Under the pieces are notes generated by a model, which ran no database searches, was not told the origin of the DNA, and worked only from the letters and a program-made list of their open reading frames with translations. From CAMEON01 sp045645165 (GTDB lineage: Bacteria > Bacillota > Clostridia > Oscillospirales > CAG-272), in assembly GCA_045645165.1 (NCBI GenBank), contig JAZRIF010000110.1, positions 1 through 23,574 of the forward strand: a DNA stretch of 23,574 nt. Direction: 5' to 3'. Shown in pieces: positions 15,614-23,321 of this stretch (position 1 is its first letter; each line of letters opens with the position of its first letter). The position numbers and the translations under genes are program-made.

Positions 15614-17125
15614 TTATTCACTGTCTACGATCTTATCCAGCTTAGTCACCATCTTTTCCAAGGCCTTGACTGCCGAACGTGTGACACTCTTGTACTGAGA
15701 CGTCACGCCGTTCTTCTTGCTTCCCATGATCTGACGGAATTTGTCGTGGAAGGAGGACAAGGCGTTGGTATAAATAATACCGGCATCGATGTAGATGTTG
15801 TCGATGATGATATCCATCATTTCAGCCGACTGAGGATCCTGCGCGATCTTGGTGCGCAGGGTGGTCTCATAGTAAGCGGGCTTGACGGTTTTGTAGGACA
15901 TGGAGCTCAGCGCCTCCAGTACAGCGCTCATCTCGTCGAGGCGCTCGCCTGTAACGGTTGTGGGGATGCAGAGCACCGTGAACTGGTCGTGGAGCAGGGT
16001 GCGGTACTCCTTCTGGTTCTCGTCGTACTTGGGCATGGGTACTACGCCGAACTTCTGTTCCATGCTTCGGATGGAGCCGTTTTCCAGCTCCATAATGCGG
16101 AGAGTGGCCATAGCGCCCAGACCGTTGGCGAACATCTCGCGGATGTCGTTCTGCTCGTCGTCCAAACCGTAGTGCTTGATGTCGTAGGTGGCGTTGTCGG
16201 TGTTGTAGAACAGATGAAGCGTCTTTTCGGCAACGTCGTGAAGCTTGCCGGATTCAAAGACCAGCTCGTAGTCTCCGTCTCCATTCTTTTGCAGAATATC
16301 CACCATGCAGGAGCTCCAGTAGGGGTCTGTACTGATGTAGTCGTTGGTGATCAGACCGTAAATATCTCCATCATCGTCCTGCTTACCGTTTCCGTTATCC
16401 TTGTGGAACAGGGGGACCAGCTCGATCTGCTTATCCAGCGTCCAGGTTCCGTTCTCTACGTGCTCGTAGAGGAAGGTCTGGTTGGCATCGTTGAACAGAT
16501 CCTTGTTGAATACCGTCACGAATGCGAAGCGGTACATGGACAGCAGCATGGCGCCGGTCACGGCGTACTGCGCTCCGTGGTATTCCACGACCTCGTTGAA
16601 GCCTTGAGACCACCAGGGCTTTTCAAAGTCCAGATATTCGGTCTGGCGCAGATCGGCAAAGGTTCCGTTCAAGGACTCGTCAACAGCCATGTAGCAGGCG
16701 GCGGCCATGATATCGTATTCGTGGGTGCCTGCCTTGACGGCGGTGGCTACCTTGTTTACGACCACGCCGGGGTCGTTGTTGTTCTCCTCGATGCTGACGA
16801 TCTTAACGCCCAAGCGCTCTTCTACGGCCTTGTTGCGCTCGTAGACGGCGTCGTTGACGTCTTCGCCCTTCAGCTCGGGCACGGCGATCTCACCCGAGGT
16901 CCAGCCTTCGCGGTAGCGGCTGATGATGGAGACTTCGTCGCCTCCGTAGTTCAGATTGTCGGGCAATGCGTCGGTCAGCTCCGTCTCGACTTCGGTAACG
17001 ATCTCGGGGGGCTGTGTGCCGGCAGGGGAAGAATCGGGCGTTTCAACCGTTTCGCCGCAGGAGGCAAATGTGCCGACCAGCATAAGGGCGGCGAGAATGC
17101 CGGATAATAAACGGGTTTTATTCAT
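15614..17125 (-). CDS. Extracellular solute-binding lipoprotein, family 1 (paralogue 2)
   Basis: This is a 503-residue ABC-importer-type binding protein. The signal peptide ends in a lipobox-like GTFASC with lipidated Cys23, followed by a Pro/Thr/Glu linker (about 24-55). The mature protein starts SIISRYREGWTSGEIAVPEL, and KGEDVNDAVYERNKAVEERLGVKI follows, typical of a clostridial sugar-type binding family. It is anchored on the outer face of the membrane and probably captures a carbohydrate, but specificity is not readable. It follows the other copy by 24 bp, with GAAAGGAA upstream and a terminator after it. Similarity to that copy is very high along the full length. No permease or ATPase is adjacent. 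Confidence 0.88.
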   Translation of the reverse strand: MNKTRLLSGILAALMLVGTFASCGETVETPDSSPAGTQPPEIVTEVETELTDALPDNLNYGGDEVSIISRYREGWTSGEIAVPELKGEDVNDAVYERNKAVEERLGVKIVSIEENNNDPGVVVNKVATAVKAGTHEYDIMAAACYMAVDESLNGTFADLRQTEYLDFEKPWWSQGFNEVVEYHGAQYAVTGAMLLSMYRFAFVTVFNKDLFNDANQTFLYEHVENGTWTLDKQIELVPLFHKDNGNGKQDDDGDIYGLITNDYISTDPYWSSCMVDILQKNGDGDYELVFESGKLHDVAEKTLHLFYNTDNATYDIKHYGLDDEQNDIREMFANGLGAMATLRIMELENGSIRSMEQKFGVVPMPKYDENQKEYRTLLHDQFTVLCIPTTVTGERLDEMSAVLEALSSMSYKTVKPAYYETTLRTKIAQDPQSAEMMDIIIDNIYIDAGIIYTNALSSFHDKFRQIMGSKKNGVTSQYKSVTRSAVKALEKMVTKLDKIVDSE

Positions 17126-17149
17126 GCTGATTATTCCTTTCGACCATTC

Positions 17150-18667
17150 TTATCGGGTGTCTTTTTCCAGCATTCGATCCAACCGCCCGCACATTGTATT
17201 GAGAGCGCGCTTGGCTTGGGTGGATATTTTCTTGTAATCGGAAACTACGGTGTTTTCTTTTGAGCCGATGATGCGACGGAAGTAGTCATGGAACGTGGAG
17301 AGGGGAATCGTATAGAGGATACCGGCATCCATGTAAACGTTATCAATGATGATATCGAACATCTCAGCCGATTGAGGATCCTTGGCGATCTTGGTGCGGA
17401 GGGTGGTTTCGTAATAGGCAGGGCGAACGGTCTTGTAGCTGACGAATGCCATAGCCTCCAGAACGGCGCTTGCTTCGTCAAGCTGTTCGTTTGTCGCCGT
17501 ATTCAGGACGGAGAAGACGGTGAACTGATCGTGAAGAAGCGTGCGGTATTCTTTCTGATTCTCATCGTATTTGGGCATGGGCACTACGCCGAATTCCTGA
17601 TCCATACTACGCATGACGTCGGATTCCAGCTCCAGAATGCGGATGGTAGCCATGGCAGCGCCTCCGCGGGCAAACATATCCCGAATCTTGTATTGCTCGG
17701 CGTTTTCTGTCTCCATCTTGTAGTCATAGGTGCCGTTGTCGGACTCGAAGAACAGCCGTAAAACCTTCTCGCCCACGTCATGAAGCTTACCGGAATCAAA
17801 AATGAATTCGTAATCCCCATTTTCGTCCTTTCGGATAATATCCACCATGCAGGAGCTCCAATAGGGGTCGGTGCTGACGTAGTCGCAGGAAACCAGACCG
17901 TATACGTCCCCCTCCTCATCCTGAACGCCGTTGCCGTTGTCCGAGTGGAACAGAGGGATCAACTCGATCTGCTTATCCAGTGTCCAAGTGCCGTTTTCCA
18001 CGGCTTCGTATAGGTATGGCTGATTGGCGTTGGTGAAGAGATCCTTGTTGAATAGGGTCACGAAGGCAAAGCGGTACTGGGACAGCAGCGCATCGCCCAG
18101 TGCCGTAAACTGAGAGCCATGGTATTCAACGACCTCATTAAAACCCTGAGACCACCAGGGCTTATCGAAATCCAGATAGGCAGATTTGCGCATATCCGCA
18201 AAGGTGCCGTTGATGCTTTCGTTGACCGAGGTATAGCAGGCGGCGGCCAGAATGTCGTACTCATGGGTTCCGGCGTGAACGGCTGTAGAGGCCTTGTCGA
18301 CGACGATGTAGGCGCTGTCTCCCGGCTCCTCAATACTGACGAGCTTGACGTTCAAGCGTTCTTCTACGGATTTGTTGCGCTCGTACACGGCATCGTTCAC
18401 GTCTTCACCCTTCAATTCGGGTACGGCGATCTCACCTGAAGTCCATCCCTCACGGTAACGGCTGAGAATGACGACTTCGTCCTCTCCGTAGTCCAGATCG
18501 TCAGGCAGTTCGTCGGTCAGTTCGGTTTCGACTTCGGTAACGATCTCGGGGGGCTGTGTGTCGGCAGGAGCAGACTCGGGGGGCTCTACGACTTCACCGC
18601 AGGATGCAAACGTACCGATCAGCAGGAGCGATGCGAGAATACCGCATAATAAACGGGTCTTGTTCAT
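17150..18667 (-). CDS. Extracellular solute-binding lipoprotein, family 1 (paralogue 1)
   Basis: This is a 505-residue binding protein with a signal peptide and lipobox-like GTFASC (Cys23), then a Glu/Pro/Thr linker. The same family opening follows, with ILSRYREGWTSGEIAVPEL and EDVNDAVYERNKSVEERLNVKL. It is collinear with the next gene, with only small indels (for example an extra charged METENAEQYKIRD stretch near residue 330). This shows a tandem duplication. It is the first gene after the promoter at 18711-18740, and GGAGG lies before the ATG. It is expected to deliver a substrate, probably a carbohydrate, to an ABC importer encoded elsewhere. The two copies differ mostly around the mature surface. 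Confidence 0.88.
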   Translation of the reverse strand: MNKTRLLCGILASLLLIGTFASCGEVVEPPESAPADTQPPEIVTEVETELTDELPDDLDYGEDEVVILSRYREGWTSGEIAVPELKGEDVNDAVYERNKSVEERLNVKLVSIEEPGDSAYIVVDKASTAVHAGTHEYDILAAACYTSVNESINGTFADMRKSAYLDFDKPWWSQGFNEVVEYHGSQFTALGDALLSQYRFAFVTLFNKDLFTNANQPYLYEAVENGTWTLDKQIELIPLFHSDNGNGVQDEEGDVYGLVSCDYVSTDPYWSSCMVDIIRKDENGDYEFIFDSGKLHDVGEKVLRLFFESDNGTYDYKMETENAEQYKIRDMFARGGAAMATIRILELESDVMRSMDQEFGVVPMPKYDENQKEYRTLLHDQFTVFSVLNTATNEQLDEASAVLEAMAFVSYKTVRPAYYETTLRTKIAKDPQSAEMFDIIIDNVYMDAGILYTIPLSTFHDYFRRIIGSKENTVVSDYKKISTQAKRALNTMCGRLDRMLEKDTR

Positions 18668-18710
18668 GATGATTTCCTCCGTTGGGGTAAAAGCATACCC
18701 ATGATGCTTT

Positions 18711-18740
18711 ATTATAACATAGGAAAGGATTTCCTGTCAA
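18711..18740 (-). promoter_or_regulatory. Promoter of the solute-binding lipoprotein pair
   Basis: On the minus strand TTGACA (18740-18735) and TATAAT (18716-18711) are spaced by 18 bp. The spacer holds the dyad GGAAA-N3-TTTCC (18722-18734), a possible operator. Confidence 0.75.
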
Positions 18741-18850
18741 GGGGATGGAGGGATTTTCGGCGGTATGACCAAAACTGCTTCCGTAGCATTTGGATAGATC
18801 AATTCAAACATGTTGTCAAATTGGGGGGGGAAGAGAGCGAAAGAGCGCCT

Positions 18851-19031
18851 GGGGAAACCTTCTTGAAAGCCTCCTCGCTTCGCTCGGTGCAAGTTTGCTT
18901 TCAGCAAATATTGCGAAGCTCCCCCACAGAACTTCCAAAAAATGATTTAACAACCCTTTTGAAAGTTTTGGGAGTTCCAAGAACCTTTTTTCAAAAAGGT
19001 TCTTGGTGGGGGTTGTGGGGGCAAAGCCCCC
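18851..19031 (+). repeat. Dispersed hairpin element, copy C
   Basis: A degenerate hairpin I (CTTCTTGAAAG, 18859-18869) is followed by a different inner stem, GCTTCGC (18877-18883) with GCGAAGC (18913-18919). The conserved AACTTCC...TTTTGAAAGTTTTGGGAGTT region comes next, then hairpin II (18977-18990 with 18993-19006, TC loop) and hairpin III GGGGGC/GCCCCC (19017-19022, 19026-19031). It lies between the divergent promoters at 18711-18740 and 19058-19086. No terminal inverted repeat is visible in this copy. Nothing else is recognisable in 18741-18850. Confidence 0.78.
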
Positions 19032-19057
19032 TCGATCATCCCAAATTTGAAATCCCC

Positions 19058-19086
19058 TTGCAATTTCCCCGGATCTGTGCTATAAT
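19058..19086 (+). promoter_or_regulatory. Promoter of the DUF89-ispE gene group
   Basis: TTGCAA (19058-19063) and TATAAT (19081-19086) are separated by 17 bp. The predicted start is near 19093, leaving a leader of only about 23 nt before the ATG at 19116, with AAAGGAG at 19101-19107. Confidence 0.8.
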
Positions 19087-19115
19087 GAACGCATCAATAT
19101 AAAGGAGCCTCACCC

Positions 19116-20030
19116 ATGTCCACGCCCTACACCCCCGTCCTCCATCCCGCCTGCGTATCCTGCCTCATCAAAAAGCAGATCGACCGCTACCCCGCGGGCG
19201 CGCCCCGTGAGCAGGTGCTGACTTACATGCGCCGCTTGGGGGAGATGATGGCATCCCTCCCCGACCGCACGGGCGGCCCCGCCATCATGGAGGCCATCAC
19301 CGATATCCGCAGAGCGGTCTTTGGGGAGGCCGCCGCCGAGGTGGAGGCCGACTACCCTGCCCTCAAGACCCACTTCAATACCCTTATGACGGATTTTGCC
19401 GCCGCCGAAGGGCTTTTTGACAAGATTATGACCGCCTCCGACCCCCTTCGCGCCGCCCTGGGCTACGCCATGACGGGGAACTTCATCGACTTCGGCGCCA
19501 TGGACTCGGTGGACGAGAACAAACTCCGTGCCCTCCTGGCAGAATCCCCCCAGCGGGTATCGCCCGATCTTCCCGCCTACGCTGACCTGCAAGCCGACCT
19601 GTCTGGCGCCCGCCACCTGACCTTCCTCACCGACAACTGCGGCGAGATCGTCATGGACAAACTGTTGGTGCAAACCCTTCACCGCCTTTATCCTGACATG
19701 GAGATCACGGTTCTGGTTCGCGGCGGGCAAGTCCTCAACGACGCCACCATGGAGGATGCCGTCCAAGTGGGCTTTGACACTATGGAGGGCGTGACCGTCC
19801 TGAGCAACGGCGACCGCCTGGCGGGTACCGACCTCACCCGCATTTCTCCCGAAGCCCGCGCCGCCATTACGAACGCCGACCTCATCATCGCCAAGGGGCA
19901 GGGGAATTACGAGACCCTACAGGGCTGCGGCCTGAATATCTACTACGCCTTTCTCTGCAAATGCCAATTCTTCGCCGACCGCTTCGGCGTGCCTGTCTAT
20001 ACGGGTATGCTGGTGAGGGAACAGAAGTAA
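19116..20030 (+). CDS. DUF89 family damage-control phosphatase (ARMT1-like)
   Basis: This is a 304-residue protein of the DUF89 family, metal-dependent phosphatases that remove damaged or surplus phosphorylated metabolites. The N-terminal CVSC motif (C13, C16) is the signature of the cysteine-containing subgroup. TGNFIDF (N122, D125), LTDNCGEIVMD (D173, N174, E177) and LNDATMED (N208, D209, D214) supply metal ligands. AKGQGNYETL (K260) closes the active site. All expected motifs are intact, so the protein should be active in the cytosol; the substrate is unknown. AAAGGAG precedes the start. It is separated from the next gene by a palindromic element. Confidence 0.9.
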   Translation: MSTPYTPVLHPACVSCLIKKQIDRYPAGAPREQVLTYMRRLGEMMASLPDRTGGPAIMEAITDIRRAVFGEAAAEVEADYPALKTHFNTLMTDFAAAEGLFDKIMTASDPLRAALGYAMTGNFIDFGAMDSVDENKLRALLAESPQRVSPDLPAYADLQADLSGARHLTFLTDNCGEIVMDKLLVQTLHRLYPDMEITVLVRGGQVLNDATMEDAVQVGFDTMEGVTVLSNGDRLAGTDLTRISPEARAAITNADLIIAKGQGNYETLQGCGLNIYYAFLCKCQFFADRFGVPVYTGMLVREQK

Positions 20031-20034
20031 ATTG

Positions 20035-20182
20035 GGGTTTAGCGGTGAGATACAAGTTTTGCCGTAGGGGAGGGGCTTGCCCCTCCCGCCACATAAAAAT
20101 CTTTTGCTATCTTCAATTTTCGCAGATTTCGGGAGGGGCAAGCCCCTCCCCTACCGAGTAAGGTGATCGCACCGCTAAACCC
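20035..20182. repeat. Large inverted-repeat (MITE-like) element with GGGGAGGGGC palindromes
   Basis: The outer arms GGGTTTAGCGGTG (20035-20047) and CACCGCTAAACCC (20170-20182) are perfect. The inner 24-base arms (20065-20088 and 20130-20153) are perfect inverted repeats too, and each is itself a 9-bp palindrome with a TT or AA centre. The segment between 20048-20064 and 20154-20169 has diverged, and the centre 20089-20129 is AT-rich. It fills the space between the DUF89 stop and the next ribosome binding site exactly. No T-tract follows, so it is not a standard terminator. Confidence 0.85.
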
Positions 20183-20202
20183 AAATTCAAGGAGGTAAAC
20201 CT

Positions 20203-21051
20203 ATGAGCGCATGGGGCACAGGCATCAAGCAAAGCGACGAATTCATGGACGTATACGACGAGTTCTTCGATCGCTACAAGGACGACGCCACCGCTACGGA
20301 GATCTACCGCGCCATTCTGACCGAGTACCAAGAGGAGTTTTCTGACGAGGACAGCGGCCCCCTGCTCTATACCGTCTGCTACGCTCTGGCTCAATGCCTG
20401 TGGGAGTGCGGCGAGCGGGACGAGTGGCTGTGGCAGAGGATCCGCGAGATCATCGACACCGAGGCCGATCTGAAATTCTGGGACGAGCTGGGAAATGAGC
20501 CCGAGCTGATCGTGAGCCGCCGCCGCGCGCTGAACAAGTTCTGGGATAAGATCAATTCCGTTCCCACCAAGCTCCGAAAGCCTAAGAAAACAGGGAAGAA
20601 GCGGGAGCCCACCCTCCACAAGGGGGATCTCTACGCCTACGCCGTAGAGGGAGGCTACCGCGCCGCTCTGGTGCTGGACTTCGTGTGGAATTCCTTCCTC
20701 ACCGCCATCACCGAGGAGGTGTTCGACCACATCCCCACCGAGGCCGAGGTCATGGCCTCCCATTCCCGCGTGGTGACGTGGTTCACGGTGCGGGAGTCCA
20801 TCCCCAAAAAGGATCGGATCCCCGTTTCCTCCTTGCCCATCAACAAAAATTACAACAACCGCGCGGGGCTTCTGTTCTCCGACTCCATGGTGGGCTGCTC
20901 CGCCATTGGGGAGCGGGTCTTCTTCTTTGACCCGAAAGCCGCCGCCCCCTGCATGGAGCGCAACGGCATCCGCCGCTACGCCATGGAGGAGCTTCTGGAT
21001 CCCGCCGTCCTGCCCAAATACCACCCCCGCATCAACGCGGATCTGCTCTGA
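20203..21051 (+). CDS. Hypothetical protein, DUF4259-like N-terminus
   Basis: This is a 282-residue soluble protein. It opens MSAWGTGIKQSDEFMDVYDEF, which resembles the WGxGxxxxD opening of DUF4259 proteins. The middle has a helical segment and a lysine-rich linker (about residues 120-140: RKPKKTGKKREP). The C-terminal half begins HKGDLYAYAVEGGYRAALVLDF, which looks like the start of an Imm26-type immunity fold, although I cannot confirm this. GGAGGT lies just before the ATG. The position between DUF89 and ispE suggests an operon, but the palindromic element at 20035-20182 may separate expression from the first gene. No function is assigned. Confidence 0.7.
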   Translation: MSAWGTGIKQSDEFMDVYDEFFDRYKDDATATEIYRAILTEYQEEFSDEDSGPLLYTVCYALAQCLWECGERDEWLWQRIREIIDTEADLKFWDELGNEPELIVSRRRALNKFWDKINSVPTKLRKPKKTGKKREPTLHKGDLYAYAVEGGYRAALVLDFVWNSFLTAITEEVFDHIPTEAEVMASHSRVVTWFTVRESIPKKDRIPVSSLPINKNYNNRAGLLFSDSMVGCSAIGERVFFFDPKAAAPCMERNGIRRYAMEELLDPAVLPKYHPRINADLL

Positions 21052-21088
21052 CCCGCCACAAAAAATCCCTTTTCCCATTGGAGGAGCT

Positions 21089-22021
21089 ATGAAAACCACC
21101 ATCACCGCCCCCGCCAAGATCAACCTCTTCCTGGACATCACAGGCCGCCGCCCCGACGGGTACCATACCATCACGGGGGTCATGCAGGCCATCTCGCTTT
21201 GCGATACCGTCACCGTGGAGGTCACCGAGCCCACGGGGATGTACCTCTGTTCTTTGAGTTCGCACACCGTGGGGGCTGAGTCCATTACCCTGACCTGCAC
21301 CAATCCCGACCTGCCCACCGACAGCCGTAACCTGGCCTGGCGCGCCGCCGAGAAGTTTTTCGCCGCCACGGGCAGAGGGTGCAAAAACCTCTTGATACAC
21401 ATAGAAAAACGCATCCCCGCTGCCGCCGGTATGGCGGGGGGAAGCACCGACGCCGCCGCCGTGCTGGTGGGGCTGAACGAGTTGTTCAACTACCCCCTGC
21501 GCACCGACGCCCTCTGCGAAGTGGGGTTGACCTTGGGAGCTGACGTACCCTTCTGCATCAAGGGAAAAGCCCACATCACCGAGGGTATCGGGGAAGCTCT
21601 GACCCCTATTACCCCCATGCCGGCATGCGAGCTGGTGGTGGCCTGCGGAGGGGAGGGGGTCTCCACTCCCGCCGCCTACAAGGCGCTGGATACCCTCTAC
21701 GGGAACTTTGACCCCGCCGCCTATACCCCCCACACCGCGGGTCTCTCTGCCCTGAAAACCGCTCTGTGGCAAGGGAATCTCACCGATCTGTGCGGGTCGG
21801 TGTTCAACCTCTTTGAGTCGGTGGTGCTCCCCGAGCGCCCCGTGGCAAGGAGCATCAAGGAGACCCTGCTGGCATCGGGCGCCATCACCGCCATGATGAG
21901 CGGAAGCGGCCCCTCGGTCTTCGGCGTCTTCCCCAAGGGGGACGGCTCGGCGGAGCGGGCAAGGGAAGCATTGGCGGCTCAGAGCATCCCCGCATGGGTG
22001 TGTGAGCCTGTGCGCGGTTGA
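21089..22021 (+). CDS. ispE: 4-diphosphocytidyl-2-C-methyl-D-erythritol kinase
   Basis: This 310-residue GHMP-family kinase phosphorylates CDP-methylerythritol at the 2-hydroxyl with ATP, in the non-mevalonate (MEP) route to isoprenoids. APAKINLFLDITGRRPDGYH carries K10 and the substrate loop. IPAAAGMAGGSTDAAA (about 109-124) is the GHMP ATP loop, where family members usually have GGSSDAAA. LGADVPF carries the catalytic D152. MSGSGPSVFGVF near the C-terminus is the third GHMP motif. All key residues are present. GGAGGAG lies immediately before the ATG at 21089; an open frame extends upstream but overlaps the previous gene. The gene is last in the plus-strand group. Confidence 0.94.
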   Translation: MKTTITAPAKINLFLDITGRRPDGYHTITGVMQAISLCDTVTVEVTEPTGMYLCSLSSHTVGAESITLTCTNPDLPTDSRNLAWRAAEKFFAATGRGCKNLLIHIEKRIPAAAGMAGGSTDAAAVLVGLNELFNYPLRTDALCEVGLTLGADVPFCIKGKAHITEGIGEALTPITPMPACELVVACGGEGVSTPAAYKALDTLYGNFDPAAYTPHTAGLSALKTALWQGNLTDLCGSVFNLFESVVLPERPVARSIKETLLASGAITAMMSGSGPSVFGVFPKGDGSAERAREALAAQSIPAWVCEPVRG

Positions 22022-22052
22022 ACGCCATGTGGGTTGGCTCTATACAGGTACC

Positions 22053-22100
22053 GTAGGGGCGACCTGCGGTCGCCCACTGGCGTTCGAAGAACGCCCCTAC
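22053..22100. repeat. Palindromic repeat with cloverleaf-like folding (GTAGGGGCG class)
   Basis: GTAGGGGCG (22053-22061) pairs with CGCCCCTAC (22092-22100). Two inner palindromes, GGGCGACC-TGC-GGTCGCCC and GCGTTC-GAA-GAACGC, lie between and share some bases with the outer stem. The whole is a REP-like unit downstream of ispE. The outer stem resembles the inner palindromes of the element at 20035-20182 (GTAGGGG opening). No coding capacity. Confidence 0.75.
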
Positions 22101-22206
22101 AAGTACGTGGTAACGTTCAGTCCTCAAATCTCAGGTTCTTCTTCGGTGTATGATGGCAATATGCACAAAAGGCCGAAACAGGTGTTTCGGTGGGATTTTG
22201 ACCCAT

Positions 22207-22235
22207 CGAAAACAGCCCGTTTTCGGCCTTTTTTG
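22207..22235 (+). terminator. Intrinsic terminator after ispE
   Basis: CGAAAAC (22207-22213) pairs with GTTTTCG (22219-22225), followed by GCCTTTTTTG. An upstream stem CCGAAAC/GTTTCGG (22173-22179, 22184-22190) competes with a longer pairing of AAAAGGCCGAAA (22167-22178) with the terminator's 3' arm. Confidence 0.85.
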
Positions 22236-22335
22236 CCTCTTTTTGCCCCTTTTTCGTGGGGGCTTTTGGGGTGATTCCCCGCCCTGCCGCTCCGTTGTGC
22301 AACATGACGAACCGCCAAACCCATGAAAAAGAAAA

Positions 22336-22367
22336 CCCCGCCGTGTCCGTGATGGGCGACGGCGGGG
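22336..22367 (-). terminator. Intrinsic terminator of the XRE regulator gene
   Basis: On the minus strand the stem CCCCGCCGT/ACGGCGGGG (22367-22359 with 22344-22336) is followed by TTTTCTTTTTC. It lies 33 bp beyond the stop at 22401 and faces the ispE terminator. Confidence 0.9.
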
Positions 22368-22400
22368 ATTCTGCTTCTCGTGAATATCCGACGCGTGGAA

Positions 22401-23252
22401 TCAGTTTTGCAGGAAAGCGTAATCCGATATCATGGTTGTATCCCGCACGGTTTGCCAGCACTTGTCCCGCACCGTCAGCTCGGCCAGGCGGCAGAGGGTC
22501 AGGGGGTACAGGCTGTTGCCCAGGAGGAACACGTATTCGGTGGACGCGGAGGAGGAGGAGGTGAAGGTCTCCACCAGCTTGAGTAGCTGGAGCTTTTCCA
22601 AGGCCTCCTCGGCCTCGTCGGAGGACAGGGAACAGTCCTCGGTGATTTGGGGCAGGAGAAAAAAGCCTTGGGTGGTTTTGTCGGTTGCCACCGTCTCGCG
22701 GTAGAGGTAGGCCAGGACCCGTCGCACCGTCTTGTCCGAGAGGTGCTTGAGCACCTTGCTGACCTCACCGGATGTGAAGATTGCCTCGCTTCCCTCGGCC
22801 TTGTAGGTGCGGTCAACGAAAGCCAACTCGTGGGACAGGAAAACGGCACCTTCGGTGTTGGAAAGGCAGTTCAGCATGCGGCCATGGGCGATCTGCTCGG
22901 ACCAGTATGTGAGCTCATCCTCGCGGTTGCTGAAGCGCACGCCTGCGTGATCGTAGTACAGGCGGAGCAGGGTATCGTAGGCTAGTTCGGGAAAATCATC
23001 GGCCGTGCACCGTGCAGGCGTGGGGGCGGGAGCCTCGGGCTCCAATCCGTACAGCGCGTCCAGGGTGATCCCCAACGCACGGGCGAGGTGAGGCAGGAGC
23101 AGGACGTCGGGGAGGGACGTGTCATTTTCCCACTTGGACACGGCTTGATTGGTCACCCCCACGGTCTGACCCAGTTCCTCCTGGGTGAGGTTCTTTTGCT
23201 TGCGGTAGTAGGCGATGCGGCTGCCCATGGTTTGGTTGGTTGCGGCTGTCAT
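22401..23252 (-). CDS. XRE-family transcriptional regulator with unknown C-terminal domain
   Basis: This is a 283-residue protein. Residues 11-66 form a Cro/C1-type helix-turn-helix (RIAYYRKQKNLTQEELGQTV, TNQAVSKWENDTSLPDV) ending in the LDALYG element typical of clostridial XRE regulators. A Pro/Ala linker (about 70-82) follows. The remaining 200 residues include SGEVSKVLKHLSDKTVRRVLAYL and LPQITEDCSLSSDEAEEALEKLQLLKLVE. The latter looks like a second winged helix, with an unusual TSSSSAST serine run in its wing. I recognise no ligand domain. AAGGAGG lies eight bases before the ATG. It is alone on its transcript; target genes are unknown. Confidence 0.85.
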   Translation of the reverse strand: MTAATNQTMGSRIAYYRKQKNLTQEELGQTVGVTNQAVSKWENDTSLPDVLLLPHLARALGITLDALYGLEPEAPAPTPARCTADDFPELAYDTLLRLYYDHAGVRFSNREDELTYWSEQIAHGRMLNCLSNTEGAVFLSHELAFVDRTYKAEGSEAIFTSGEVSKVLKHLSDKTVRRVLAYLYRETVATDKTTQGFFLLPQITEDCSLSSDEAEEALEKLQLLKLVETFTSSSSASTEYVFLLGNSLYPLTLCRLAELTVRDKCWQTVRDTTMISDYAFLQN

Positions 23253-23321
23253 GATGCATTCCTCCTTGCAGATTATTGAATTTTAGGCGATTGCATAATT
23301 GCGTAAAATTGCAGTTTATCG

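Noticed and set aside
15578..17107. Plus-strand open frame opposite the second solute-binding gene
   Set aside because: It is the antisense frame of a gene with a clear signal peptide and family motifs, and it starts across the terminator hairpin.
18701..19102. 133-codon plus-strand frame upstream of DUF89
   Set aside because: It runs through repeat copy C and the DUF89 promoter, so its codons are repeat sequence rather than a gene.
20113..21489. 458-codon minus-strand frame opposite the DUF4259-like gene and ispE
   Set aside because: It overlaps two plus-strand genes with intact motifs and ribosome binding sites and shows no recognisable domain.
22256..22564. Short plus-strand frames across the terminators and the end of the regulator gene
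   Set aside because: They span two terminator hairpins and the antisense of the regulator; composition is Pro/Arg-rich without motifs.
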